Source: Neisseria sp. 83E34 (GTDB lineage: Bacteria > Pseudomonadota > Gammaproteobacteria > Burkholderiales > Neisseriaceae). From it: a stretch of DNA of 64,000 nt. The stretch lies in NCBI RefSeq assembly GCF_001308015.1, contig NZ_LGYH01000004.1, forward strand, positions 124,001-188,000, in the 5' to 3' direction. This document shows, one piece after another, positions 1-8,059 of the stretch (position 1 is its first letter; every line of letters begins with the position of its first letter). Both the position numbers and the translations under genes were made by a program. Below the pieces are notes generated by a model. It ran no database searches. It worked only from the letters and a program-made list of their open reading frames with translations, and was not told the origin of the DNA.

Positions 1-2
1 CG

Positions 3-221
3 CCGTTAAGCTATATAACTGCTTGGCCTTTTTCTCTTTTCTCTTCGGAATATACGGATCATTACGGCAGCTTTCTGATGCTTAATTCAGTGTGTTGGTA
101 TGCGGTGGGGCATGTACTGTATAACATCTGCCGCATCATTAACCGGGGCGTGCCGGCAATTTCTGTGATGTTTATGTTTGGTTATGCTGCGATACTTGCG
201 TTGGTATTTGTGTTGCTGTAA
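3..221 (+). CDS. C-terminal fragment of an unidentified membrane protein
   Basis: The frame is open from the left edge to a TAA at 219-221 and gives about 72 residues. The final stretch is strongly hydrophobic (roughly residues 50-72, rich in Val, Leu, Ala and Met), which suggests a last transmembrane helix ending almost at the C-terminus. An earlier aromatic segment contains SLMLN-like hydrophobic residues and a cluster of Cys, Tyr and Trp. It is followed after 25 bases by an uptake-sequence hairpin, as expected for the end of a real gene. The start lies outside the window. I do not recognise the family and assign no function. Confidence 0.5.
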   Translation, partial: PLSYITAWPFSLFSSEYTDHYGSFLMLNSVCWYAVGHVLYNICRIINRGVPAISVMFMFGYAAILALVFVLL

Positions 222-246
222 ACAAGAATTGGTAAGCGATATGAAC

Positions 247-279
247 AATGCCTGTCTGAAAGGTTTTCAGACAGGCATT
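247..279. terminator. Inverted uptake-sequence pair (terminator-like)
   Basis: Two copies of the 12-mer TGCCTGTCTGAA face each other as 15-base arms around a 3-base loop, followed by TTTT. It sits 25 bases after the stop of the partial left-edge gene and is likely its rho-independent terminator and a DNA uptake site. Confidence 0.85.
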
Positions 280-299
280 TTGTTCGTTTGGAATGCTTA

Positions 300-320
300 T
301 AACTAAAGTGTATTTAGTTA
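300..320. promoter_or_regulatory. Perfect palindrome upstream of the sulfate importer
   Basis: The octamer TAACTAAA (300-307) and its exact reverse complement TTTAGTTA (313-320) flank a 5-base spacer. It lies between two uptake-sequence hairpins, about 120 bases before cysT, in the AT-rich stretch that should hold the promoter. It has the look of a dimeric regulator's operator; the regulator is unknown. Confidence 0.4.
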
Positions 321-395
321 CAATTTTATGTTCTTTTTCAAATGGCCGTGTAGTCTTTAATATGTGCCGGCTGTTGTTGTGTTATGGAATCTAAC

Positions 396-429
396 AATGC
401 CTGTCTGAATCGTTTTTCAGACAGGCATT
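396..429. terminator. Inverted uptake-sequence pair just before cysT
   Basis: Two TGCCTGTCTGAA words form 14-base arms around a 6-base loop containing a T run. There is no gene between this hairpin and the preceding one at 247-279, and cysT begins 14 bases after it. It would therefore sit in the cysT 5' leader or act only as an uptake site. Its ribosome-binding site AAGG starts at 435. Confidence 0.75.
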
Positions 430-442
430 AAGATAAGGTGGA

Positions 443-1273
443 ATGATGCTGTTGTTGAAAACACAAACTGTTTTGCCCGGTTTCAAGCTTACACTTGGGT
501 TGAGTATGCTGACGCTTTCTCTGATGGTGTTGATGCCGTTTGCCATGTTGGTTGTTGCGGTAACGGGCATGGGTTGGGCGGGTTTTGTGGAGCAAATTGC
601 CGAACCGCGCACATTGGCTGCTGTGTGGCTGACTTTGAAAACCTCTTTTTTTGCGATGTTGGCCAATGTGGTGTTCGGTACTCTGGTAGCGTGGGTGTTG
701 GTGCGTTACCGCTTTTGGGGAAAAGGGTTGGTAAATGCCTTGGTTGATCTGCCTTTTGCATTGCCTACCGCGGTAACCGGTGTAGCGCTGGCCACGCTTT
801 ATGCACCCAACGGCTGGCTTGGTAGTTGGCTGGAACCTTTCGGTATCAAAGTGGCGTTTACGCCGCTTGGAATTTGGGTGGCACTAGTGGTAGTGAGCCT
901 GCCGTTTATTGTTCGCTCCGTTCAGCCGGTGCTGGAAGAATTGTCTCCAGAATATGAAGAGGCAGCGGCATCTTTGGGGGCGAACCGTTTTACAGTGCTT
1001 TATCGCGTGCTATTGCCGGAAATTTCGCCTGCTTTGTTAACCGGTGCGGGTATGGCGTTTGCAAGGGCAACGGGTGAATATGGTTCTGTGATTTTTATTG
1101 CGGGAAACATTCCGATGGAATCGGAAATTCTGCCTTTGATTATTGCCGGCAAATTTGAGTTGTTTGATGTGAACGGAGCAAGTGCGGTAGCTTTGTTTAT
1201 GCTGGGTATTTCGTTTGTGATTTTATTTGCTTTGAATATTTGGCAATGGCATTTGAATAAGCGCGGGCGTTGA
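443..1273 (+). CDS. cysT: Sulfate/thiosulfate ABC transporter permease CysT
   Basis: This is one of the two inner-membrane permeases of the sulfate importer (CysTWA plus a periplasmic binding protein). The 276-residue product has about six transmembrane segments and the binding-protein-dependent permease loop (EEAAASLGA region, about residues 172-182) that contacts the ATPase. Length is usual for the family. Two ATGs are adjacent (443 and 446); the AAGG at 435-438 is better spaced for 446, so the second may be used. It starts a tight cluster with cysW (22 bases downstream) and cysA. Assignment is by overall sequence pattern and operon order. Confidence 0.9.
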   Translation: MMLLLKTQTVLPGFKLTLGLSMLTLSLMVLMPFAMLVVAVTGMGWAGFVEQIAEPRTLAAVWLTLKTSFFAMLANVVFGTLVAWVLVRYRFWGKGLVNALVDLPFALPTAVTGVALATLYAPNGWLGSWLEPFGIKVAFTPLGIWVALVVVSLPFIVRSVQPVLEELSPEYEEAAASLGANRFTVLYRVLLPEISPALLTGAGMAFARATGEYGSVIFIAGNIPMESEILPLIIAGKFELFDVNGASAVALFMLGISFVILFALNIWQWHLNKRGR

Positions 1274-1295
1274 GCCTGCTTTGCGGAGTAAGACT

Positions 1296-2147
1296 ATGAA
1301 TACAGCTAAAACCAATCCCCTTCTTACTGAGTCGCGTATTGTACGTTATGTCTTAATCGGCACTGCATTGTCGTTTCTTGGGCTGATGCTGGTGGTGCCT
1401 TTAGTTGCCGTGTTCTGGAACGCTCTGGAAAAAGGATGGCAGCTTTATCTTGCTGCGCTGACTGAGGCGGATGCTTTGCATGCGGTTAAGCTGACAGTGT
1501 TGATTGCGGCAATAGTGGTGCCGGTAAATATAGTCATAGGTATCGCGCTGGCTTGGCTGCTCACACGTTTTGATTTTCGCGGCAAGCAGCTGTTCACTAC
1601 ATTGTTGGACTTGCCTTTTTCTGTGTCGCCGGTAGTAGCGGGCTTGATGTTTGTACTTTTATTCGGTGCTAACAGTGTGATGGGGGCTTGGTTGGAGGCG
1701 CATGGTGTTCAGATTGTGTTTGCTTTGCCCGGGATGGTGTTGGCTACCTTGTTTGTAACTTTTCCGTTTGTGGCACGCGAGCTGATTCCTTTAATGCAAG
1801 CACAAGGCGATAGCGAAGAACAGGCCGCCTTGATTCTGGGGGCGAGCGGCTGGCAGATGTTTTGGCGCATTACTCTGCCTAATATCAAATGGGCGCTGCT
1901 TTACGGGATTATTCTGACTAATGCGCGTGCTATGGGTGAGTTTGGTGCGGTGAGCATGGTATCCGGCCATATCCGCGGACAGACTAATACACTACCTTTG
2001 CAGGTGGAGATTTTATATAACGAATATAATTTTACCGCTGCATTTGCTTTATCCAGCCTGCTGGCTTTGCTGGCTTTGTTGACTTTGCTGCTGCAAAACA
2101 TGTTGGCCTGGAGGCGGCAAAAACAGCTTGGGTCGGCCGGTAATTGA
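1296..2147 (+). CDS. cysW: Sulfate/thiosulfate ABC transporter permease CysW
   Basis: The second permease of the sulfate importer pairs with CysT in the membrane. The product from ATG 1296 has 283 residues. I prefer this start to the in-frame TTG at 1281 because CGGAGTAAG lies just upstream of 1296. It shows about six hydrophobic segments and the permease coupling motif near EEQAALILGAS (about residue 176). Families of this type run about 280-290 residues, so it is full length. A single uptake word and 63 bases separate it from cysA, and no terminator hairpin intervenes, so the three genes are probably cotranscribed. Confidence 0.9.
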   Translation: MNTAKTNPLLTESRIVRYVLIGTALSFLGLMLVVPLVAVFWNALEKGWQLYLAALTEADALHAVKLTVLIAAIVVPVNIVIGIALAWLLTRFDFRGKQLFTTLLDLPFSVSPVVAGLMFVLLFGANSVMGAWLEAHGVQIVFALPGMVLATLFVTFPFVARELIPLMQAQGDSEEQAALILGASGWQMFWRITLPNIKWALLYGIILTNARAMGEFGAVSMVSGHIRGQTNTLPLQVEILYNEYNFTAAFALSSLLALLALLTLLLQNMLAWRRQKQLGSAGN

Positions 2148-2151
2148 AGAT

Positions 2152-2165
2152 ATGCCTGTCTGAAA
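2152..2165 (+). other. Single DNA uptake sequence between cysW and cysA
   Basis: One copy of ATGCCTGTCTGAAA without an inverted partner, so it should serve uptake rather than termination. Confidence 0.8.
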
Positions 2166-2210
2166 CAACTGTATTACATTCGACCGGAATGACTTGATAG
2201 GAGCCTGGTT

Positions 2211-3293
2211 ATGACTATACGTATCGAACAACTCAACAAATACTTCGGCAGTTTTCATGCTTTGAAAAACATCAGCCTTACGATTCCGACGGGCAGTCTT
2301 ACCGCGCTGCTTGGGCCTTCTGGCTGCGGAAAAACCACCCTTTTACGAATTATTGCGGGTTTAGAGCAGCCGGATGGAGGCGGTATTTTCTTTGATGATG
2401 AAAATGTGACCCTCAAACATGTGCGTGACCGCAAGGTTGGTTTTATGTTTCAGCATTATGCGCTATTCAGGCATATGAATGTGTTCGATAACATTGCTTT
2501 CGGCTTACAGGTGCTGCCACGGAAAGTCAGACCGGCCGAAAGCCAAATTAAAGAGAAAGTTTACAACCTGCTTCAGCTGGTGCAGCTTGAGCATCTCGCC
2601 AAAGCTTATCCCGGACAGCTTTCTGGCGGTCAGCGCCAACGTATCGCTCTTGCACGCGCGCTAGCTACCGAACCGAAGCTTTTACTATTAGATGAGCCGT
2701 TTGGTGCGCTGGATGCCAAAGTAAGGAAAGAATTGCGTCATTGGCTGCGTCAAATCCATCATGAGTTGGGCATTACCAGTGTGTTGGTTACACATGATCA
2801 GGAAGAAGCGCTGGAAATGGCCGATAGAATTGTGGTGATGAATCACGGTGTAATTGAGCAAACGGGTAGCGGTGATGATTTATATCATGAGCCTGAAAAT
2901 GTGTTTGTTACCGAATTTCTCGGTGAAGTGAACGCATTTGAAAATGCAAAAATAGAGCAAGGCAGTCTGTTTATTGGTGGTTATGAAGAAAAACTGGATG
3001 GCAGGGGGCATGAGCGGCAAAATGTCATTGCTTATATTCGCCCGCATGATTTGGGATTATCTGTAAAAGCGGACAGCAATAGTATCGGAGCAGCCGAAGT
3101 AGTTTCTATACAAACCACCGGCCCTATGGTTCGGCTTATGTTGAAGCATTCGGGCAACAATCGGCTGTTGCAAGTATTGCTTCCGCACAATGAATACCGC
3201 GCCGAGTCATTTGTATTGGGGCAAACGGTATGGCTGTATCCTAGAAAGCATATTGTATTCAAGTTACCCGAAATGGTGGAATATGTGATTTAA
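2211..3293 (+). CDS. cysA: Sulfate/thiosulfate import ATP-binding protein CysA
   Basis: This ATPase powers the CysTW permeases from the cytoplasmic face. Walker A GPSGCGKT is at residues 35-42, the ABC signature LSGGQ at 137-141, and Walker B LLLLDEP at 157-163, followed by the H-loop region (VTHDQEEA). The C-terminal third (about 235-360) is the regulatory TOBE-type extension usual for CysA, and 360 residues is normal. ATG 2211 is preceded by TAGGAG at 2198-2203. A convergent binding-protein gene (3476-4519) completes the transporter. Downstream lie a palindromic repeat and an uptake-sequence terminator. Confidence 0.93.
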   Translation: MTIRIEQLNKYFGSFHALKNISLTIPTGSLTALLGPSGCGKTTLLRIIAGLEQPDGGGIFFDDENVTLKHVRDRKVGFMFQHYALFRHMNVFDNIAFGLQVLPRKVRPAESQIKEKVYNLLQLVQLEHLAKAYPGQLSGGQRQRIALARALATEPKLLLLDEPFGALDAKVRKELRHWLRQIHHELGITSVLVTHDQEEALEMADRIVVMNHGVIEQTGSGDDLYHEPENVFVTEFLGEVNAFENAKIEQGSLFIGGYEEKLDGRGHERQNVIAYIRPHDLGLSVKADSNSIGAAEVVSIQTTGPMVRLMLKHSGNNRLLQVLLPHNEYRAESFVLGQTVWLYPRKHIVFKLPEMVEYVI

Positions 3294-3310
3294 ATTAAAT
3301 GGCAGATAAA

Positions 3311-3384
3311 GCATCCGTCATGCTCGGGCTTGATCCGAGCGTTTTCTTTACTTTTCCCAATTTCAAGCCTGAGTATGACGGATG
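3311..3384. repeat. Large imperfect palindrome, dRS3-like
   Basis: Arms of about 23 bases (3311-3333 and the complement of 3362-3384) match except for a few positions. Inside the left arm, GCTCGG and CCGAGC form a smaller inverted repeat. A related element lies at 26707-26740. The CCGTCAT start and the short nested inverted repeat recall the dRS3 elements of other Neisseria, but the core bases differ. It lies between two convergent genes. Confidence 0.55.
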
Positions 3385-3421
3385 TATTGCTCAAATTTGT
3401 TCAGTAAGCGGTACAACATAA

Positions 3422-3451
3422 ATGCCTGTCTGAAAATTTTCAGACAGGCAT
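3422..3451. terminator. Zero-spacer palindrome of two uptake sequences
   Basis: A 30-base perfect palindrome (ATGCCTGTCTGAAAA joined directly to its complement). It lies between the convergent ends of cysA and the sulfate-binding protein gene and can terminate both. Confidence 0.8.
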
Positions 3452-3475
3452 GGCTTATTATTTTTAACGGTAAGC

Positions 3476-4519
3476 TTATTTGGTGGTCAGTTGATCAAAC
3501 AAACCGCCGTCGGCGAAGTATTTTTTCATAATCTGATCCCAAGAGCCGAACACCTCCGTCGGACGGAATGTTTCGACTTGCGGAAACGTTGTTGCGTTTG
3601 CCGCCAACACATTTTTGTCTGTCGGTCTCAGGTAAAGTTTGGCGCCAAGCTCTTGGGCTGGTTGGCTCCATAAATAATTCAGATATTCGGTTGCGGCTGC
3701 CGTTGAGCCTTTTTTATCGGTAACGCTGTTTACGACTGCAACGGGGCTCTCCATTAGAATCGAATAACTGGGATACACGATTTCAAAATTGCCATTGCCC
3801 AATTGTTTTGCCGCTAAATTGGCTTCGTTTTCAAATGTAATCAACACATCGCCGATATTGCGTTGAACAAAAGTGGTAGTGGCCGCCCGCCCGCCGTTTT
3901 CAAACACTGGAATATTCTTCAAGAGTTTCTTGGTAAATTCAATTGCTTTGTTTTCATCATTATGGTTGGTTTTTAGCGCATAAGCATAGGCAGCGAGAAA
4001 AGAGTAGCGGCCGTTGCCAGAGGTTTTGGGGTTGGCAAACACCACTTTGATGTTGTCTCTAACTAAATCTGACCAATCTTTAACTTGCAGCGGGTTACCT
4101 TTCCGTACCAAGAAAACCGTAGTGCTGGTAAAGGGGACGGCATTATTCGGAAACTGTTTTTGCCAATCGGGGGAAACTAAACCTTTTTGCACCAGTAAAT
4201 CTATATCCGAGCTTTGATTCATAGTAACTACATCTGCCTGCAAGCCGTTTGCTACCGACAATGCCTGCTTGCTGGAGCCACCGTGTGATTGTTGGATATC
4301 AATGGTTGAGTTGGGATGTTTGCTTGCGTATTTTTTTGTAAAAATAGGGTTGTATTGTTTGTAGTAATCACGTGTTACATCATATGAAACATTCAGCAAA
4401 GTTGTTGCGGCGGCGTTATCACTCGGGGCTGATGCCAGCTTGGTATCGGGCTCGGGGGCGCAGCCGGATAGGGAGAGTGCCGTGAATGTGAATAAGGCGA
4501 TCAAATATTTTGGCTTCAT
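3476..4519 (-). CDS. sbp: Sulfate-binding lipoprotein of the CysTWA importer
   Basis: This is the solute-binding component that delivers sulfate or thiosulfate to CysTW. It has 347 residues. The N-terminus is a lipoprotein signal with lipobox LSGC at residues 17-20, so it is probably lipid-anchored rather than freely periplasmic. The mature part shows the Sbp/CysP family pattern: LLNVSYDVTR near residue 40, and SHGGSSKQ, ADVVT and NPKTSGNGRY segments expected to bind the oxyanion. AAAGGAAAT precedes the ATG at 4519. It is transcribed toward cysA rather than inside the operon, so it has its own promoter; a TATATAAC-like box is visible near 4615-4625 on its strand. I cannot separate Sbp from CysP specificity. 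Confidence 0.85.
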   Translation of the reverse strand: MKPKYLIALFTFTALSLSGCAPEPDTKLASAPSDNAAATTLLNVSYDVTRDYYKQYNPIFTKKYASKHPNSTIDIQQSHGGSSKQALSVANGLQADVVTMNQSSDIDLLVQKGLVSPDWQKQFPNNAVPFTSTTVFLVRKGNPLQVKDWSDLVRDNIKVVFANPKTSGNGRYSFLAAYAYALKTNHNDENKAIEFTKKLLKNIPVFENGGRAATTTFVQRNIGDVLITFENEANLAAKQLGNGNFEIVYPSYSILMESPVAVVNSVTDKKGSTAAATEYLNYLWSQPAQELGAKLYLRPTDKNVLAANATTFPQVETFRPTEVFGSWDQIMKKYFADGGLFDQLTTK

Positions 4520-4701
4520 TTTATTTCCTTTTGCTTAATTTTAGGGATTACTTCTTCATTTTAAGAAAGAGTTTTTAATAAGAAAAAGAATGAATGATTG
4601 TTAACTAATGCTTCTTGGTTATATAGAACCGCTTCTGAAGATGCGGGGACAAAAGCTTTAAAAAATGCTATCCTCTAATCTTTTACATTTCTAGCGATAA
4701 G

Positions 4702-6312
4702 ATGAAAAAGCTGATACCCATCGGAGTTTCCGGTATAGCCTTGGTAGCGGCAGCCGTATTTGGCGGTGCCCCTTATTTTCTCGGACAAAAAGCCGAACAG
4801 GCCTTGAGCGAGCAGCATCAGTTGCTTGCCAAAACCAGCTTTCTCACGGTCGAATCCTATCAATATGAACGCGGCTGGTTCGGTGCGACGGAAACCACCG
4901 TTGTCAGATTGAAACCTACTTTGCTGAAAAATATGCAGCAATATTTGCCGGACAATTTAAAAACGATTCTGAACGAGCCGGTTACCATGGTAAACCATAT
5001 CAAACACGGGCCGTTTGCCGGTGGTTTGATGCCTGTTAGTGCGAAGGTGGAAACCGAATTCAAATATCACCCGGAAACACAAAAAGCGCTGAAGCGGTTT
5101 TTTGGCGATCAAGCGCCATTGGTTCTGACTAATGTGATTCACATGAACGGTTCCGGCCAATTGCAAGCCAGCGTGCCTGCTTTCGATTATGAAGAGTTGT
5201 CAGGCATTAAATTGAACTGGAAAGGTTTGAGCGGCAATACCGATTATCAGCCCGGCTGGTCGGATTACAGTCACAGCTATCAAGCTCCTGCTTTGTTTGC
5301 CAAATTGGCAGACAAAGGTGATGTATCGCTGGAAAATCTGCAAATTAATACGCAAACTCAAGACGGCAAAACCCAGTTATCGCTTGGCAACAGTAGTTTT
5401 AAGCTGGATAAATTTTCAGTCGTATGGAAAGAGGGCGTTGATTACAATGTGAAAATCAACGAGCTGATTAATCTGGTAACCGATTTGCAGATTGGTGCTT
5501 TTATTAATCCTACCGGTCAGGTAGCGCCTTCGAAAATTGTGGTGGACAAGCTGCAATTTGATACCAAGATGGCAGAGAACGGGGATTGGATTAACAGTGA
5601 AGGGAAGTTCCGATTTGCCAATTTGGTTTACGGTGAAGAACAATACGGCCCTTTGAATATTGATGTGGCTGCCGAGCACCTTGACGCTAAGAGCCTTTTG
5701 ATATTGAAAAACAAAATGGCTGAGGCTGCATCCAAAGAAATGACCGGCCAGCAAATTCAGGATATGTTGATTCAGGCGGCAAAAAACGAAGCTGCAGGCT
5801 TGTTTATCAATAATCCTGTAATTAAAGTGCGCACTTTTGATTTGAAGATGCCGCAAGGTAAAGTGCAGTCTAGCGGGGAGTTGCGCTTTAATGGTCTTAC
5901 CCAACCTGATTTGAATAATTTCAACGCGTTGATTAAAAAAACGTATGCCGATTTCAAATTTCAGGTTCCGCAAAAACTGCTGGAAAGCTTGGTAATCAAT
6001 CAAGCACGCAATGTGTTTACGGTTAATGCTGAAGATGCTGCCGAAGGTCGCGCCAGCCTTGATGATATTAATGAAACTTTGCGCCTGATGGTTGAGAACG
6101 TAGTAGCTTCAATGAGTCGTGATGGTTATATTACGGTAAACAACGGCGATATCAGCACGCAAATGGTTTTGAAAGATAGCCGGTTGCTGTTTAATGGAAA
6201 ACCGCTCAGAAGTGAGCCCGATGATGTGGACATTGATGACGTGGTTGAACCTAACGAGTCACAGGCAGCAAGTTCCCAACAAGCTGCAAGTCAGCCTAAA
6301 GCGGGCGGTTGA
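4702..6312 (+). CDS. DUF945/YdgA family protein
   Basis: The 536-residue product begins with an uncleaved-looking signal or anchor (residues 3-27, hydrophobic, then a Lys/Glu-rich region). The body matches the YdgA/DUF945 pattern: an early YERGWFGATE-type segment near residue 52, repeated beta-rich stretches, and a low-complexity tail rich in Gln, Ala and Ser (about 515-533). Members sit in the cell envelope; their biochemical role is unknown to me. The ATG at 4702 is the only start before the conserved N-terminus. It is divergent from sbp (about 180 bases shared upstream) and convergent with the glycosyltransferase, separated by an uptake-sequence hairpin. Confidence 0.8.
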   Translation: MKKLIPIGVSGIALVAAAVFGGAPYFLGQKAEQALSEQHQLLAKTSFLTVESYQYERGWFGATETTVVRLKPTLLKNMQQYLPDNLKTILNEPVTMVNHIKHGPFAGGLMPVSAKVETEFKYHPETQKALKRFFGDQAPLVLTNVIHMNGSGQLQASVPAFDYEELSGIKLNWKGLSGNTDYQPGWSDYSHSYQAPALFAKLADKGDVSLENLQINTQTQDGKTQLSLGNSSFKLDKFSVVWKEGVDYNVKINELINLVTDLQIGAFINPTGQVAPSKIVVDKLQFDTKMAENGDWINSEGKFRFANLVYGEEQYGPLNIDVAAEHLDAKSLLILKNKMAEAASKEMTGQQIQDMLIQAAKNEAAGLFINNPVIKVRTFDLKMPQGKVQSSGELRFNGLTQPDLNNFNALIKKTYADFKFQVPQKLLESLVINQARNVFTVNAEDAAEGRASLDDINETLRLMVENVVASMSRDGYITVNNGDISTQMVLKDSRLLFNGKPLRSEPDDVDIDDVVEPNESQAASSQQAASQPKAGG

Positions 6313-6355
6313 TTGACTTAAAGGCTGAGGCAGCCGATTTTACTTCGGTTCATTT

Positions 6356-6392
6356 CAATGCCTGTCTGAAAACTATTTTCAGACAGGCATTG
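6356..6392. terminator. Inverted uptake-sequence pair between convergent genes
   Basis: CAATGCCTGTCTGAAAA and its complement face each other around a few bases. It lies between the DUF945 gene and the glycosyltransferase gene and can stop transcription from both sides. Confidence 0.85.
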
Positions 6393-6393
6393 T

Positions 6394-7977
6394 TTAATTT
6401 GCAGTGTCTGCCGTTAAGAATTGATTTACACCGTTTTCGCAACGTGTCAGCTTATTGTCCAGCGTTTTGTTTAAAAGCGCATCGTTGTGCGGCAGAGCAT
6501 CGCGTTCTGCTTCGTGATGCCATAGGTGGTAGGCAATTCCGCCGAATTTCAGGTTGCGGCGTTTTAAGCCATGATGATAGAGGCGGGCGACAAATTCGCT
6601 GTCTTCTCTGCCCCAGCCGACAAATTCATTGTTAAAGCCGTTAACTGCCAATGCATCTTCCCGGAAAAAGCCCATATTGCAGCTTTTAATGGATTTATGG
6701 CTCTGGCTTTTTTTGCGCCAGATGAATTTACTTAAATGACCGCAGCGCAACGCTGCTAAGCGTTTTTCTATTCCTTTGTCGAAAAGAGAAACGGGTTCTG
6801 TTTGGTCGGGTCGGCTGAGCAATTCCGCGGTTTTCTCTTGGGTAAGCATAACGCGCGAGCCTTGGATAAGCGTGTTTTTTTGGGCGGCTTGTATGTGGTC
6901 GCGGATAAACTCGGGATGCAGCACCATATCGCCATCAATAATCACCATATATTCACCGCTGGCGGCTGCGATGGCACGGTTGCGGGCTTGAGCGGCACGA
7001 AAGCCTTCGTCTTCCTGCCACAGGTGTTTGACCGGGATGGGACTTTTTGAAGCGAATGCACGGATGACTTCTGCCGTATCTTCACGGGAACCATCATCAG
7101 CAATTAGGATTTCAACGGGCTTGACGTTTTGTTGAAGCGTGGAGTAAAGCACTTTTTGCAAGGCATCTGGGCGGTTGTAGGTAGTGATTAACAGTGATAC
7201 GTTCAATGCTTGGTTACGCTCATTTAGTTTGATGTATTTGTAAAAAGAACCGGCAGCATTGGAAAAGGAGATGGTAAACCCGTCGCTGCCATATTTAAAA
7301 CCTTGTTTGATGAAATAGTTTTTAATAAAAGAAGAAAATCCGTGCAAAGTTGCGCTGCCGGCAGAGGTGCGTTTGGTAAAACGGAATTGGTCTGCATAAA
7401 GTGAAGTGTATTGCTGCATTTTTTGAATCAAACCATCGGCAGAATCAAAAGAATAATGCAAAAGTTCGCCTTTTAGAGCAGCAATTTGGGTTCCTTCCGG
7501 TTGCTCTAATGATTCATGAACTTGACGGTCGTTAAAACGTGTGTGTTTGCGGTTGTAGAGGCGGCAGATTATGTCGGGATACCAGCCGCAGCCTTTGATT
7601 GCACGGCCGCGATAATGATTTAAGCGGGAGAGGGTGTATATGCGGTTGGTTTGCGATAAATCCGCTTGGCGTATGCTTTGCATCAACTCGGGTGTAACGA
7701 TTTCATCGCTGTCTATGCTGAAAATCCAATCATGGCGTGCAAGCTTGGCCGAAAGGTTTTTCATGGGGCCGAAACCGATGAACTCGTGTTTGTGTATGCT
7801 TACGTTGTTAAAACATGCAGCGATTTCGAGTGTGCGGTCGGTCGAACCGTTGTCTAATAGTAATACTTCGTCGAAACCGCTCAGGCACTGTAATACCTCT
7901 GCTAGGTATTTTTCGGAATTTTTAACCATCATGGCAGCGGTAACGGGTATTTTTTCGGCAGTGTCGTTCATTTTCAT
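6394..7977 (-). CDS. Tandem two-domain family 2 glycosyltransferase
   Basis: The 527-residue product contains two GT-A glycosyltransferase domains. The first (about residues 10-240) is WaaE/LgtF-like, with MVKNSE near 17-22, LLDNGSTDRT at 40-49 and a DxD metal site D89-S90-D91. The second starts at about residue 260 (SLLITTYNRP) and has LIADDGS at 291-297 and DGD at 348-350. It ends in a galactosyltransferase-like C-terminal block with FVGWGREDSEF. Such enzymes add sugars to lipooligosaccharide or surface glycans; acceptor and sugar are not deducible here. ATG choices are 7977 and 7971, neither with a clear ribosome-binding site. No sugar-synthesis genes are adjacent, so it stands alone. Confidence 0.8.
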   Translation of the reverse strand: MKMNDTAEKIPVTAAMMVKNSEKYLAEVLQCLSGFDEVLLLDNGSTDRTLEIAACFNNVSIHKHEFIGFGPMKNLSAKLARHDWIFSIDSDEIVTPELMQSIRQADLSQTNRIYTLSRLNHYRGRAIKGCGWYPDIICRLYNRKHTRFNDRQVHESLEQPEGTQIAALKGELLHYSFDSADGLIQKMQQYTSLYADQFRFTKRTSAGSATLHGFSSFIKNYFIKQGFKYGSDGFTISFSNAAGSFYKYIKLNERNQALNVSLLITTYNRPDALQKVLYSTLQQNVKPVEILIADDGSREDTAEVIRAFASKSPIPVKHLWQEDEGFRAAQARNRAIAAASGEYMVIIDGDMVLHPEFIRDHIQAAQKNTLIQGSRVMLTQEKTAELLSRPDQTEPVSLFDKGIEKRLAALRCGHLSKFIWRKKSQSHKSIKSCNMGFFREDALAVNGFNNEFVGWGREDSEFVARLYHHGLKRRNLKFGGIAYHLWHHEAERDALPHNDALLNKTLDNKLTRCENGVNQFLTADTAN

Positions 7978-7997
7978 ATTCGATATTTTAAGGAGAG

Positions 7998-8027
7998 AAG
8001 GCCGTCTGAAATATTGCAGACGGCCTT
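7998..8027. terminator. Hairpin built from a foreign uptake dialect (AG-DUS)
   Basis: AAGGCCGTCTG (7998-8008) pairs with CAGACGGCCTT (8017-8027). The left arm contains the exact AGGCCGTCTGAA word used by other Neisseria instead of the local TGCCTGTCTGAA. It follows the nucleoside hydrolase gene on the minus strand and precedes the glycosyltransferase. Confidence 0.75.
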
Positions 8028-8035
8028 TCTGTTTG

Positions 8036-8050
8036 TTTTCAGACAGGCAT
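8036..8050 (-). other. Single local-dialect uptake sequence
   Basis: ATGCCTGTCTGAAAA on the minus strand, 10 bases after the 3' end of the nucleoside hydrolase gene and 8 bases from the foreign-dialect hairpin. Confidence 0.8.
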
Positions 8051-8059
8051 TCTTAAGAT

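Noticed and set aside
6309..6635. Open frame after the DUF945 gene
   Set aside because: It reads through the uptake hairpin and is antisense to the glycosyltransferase.
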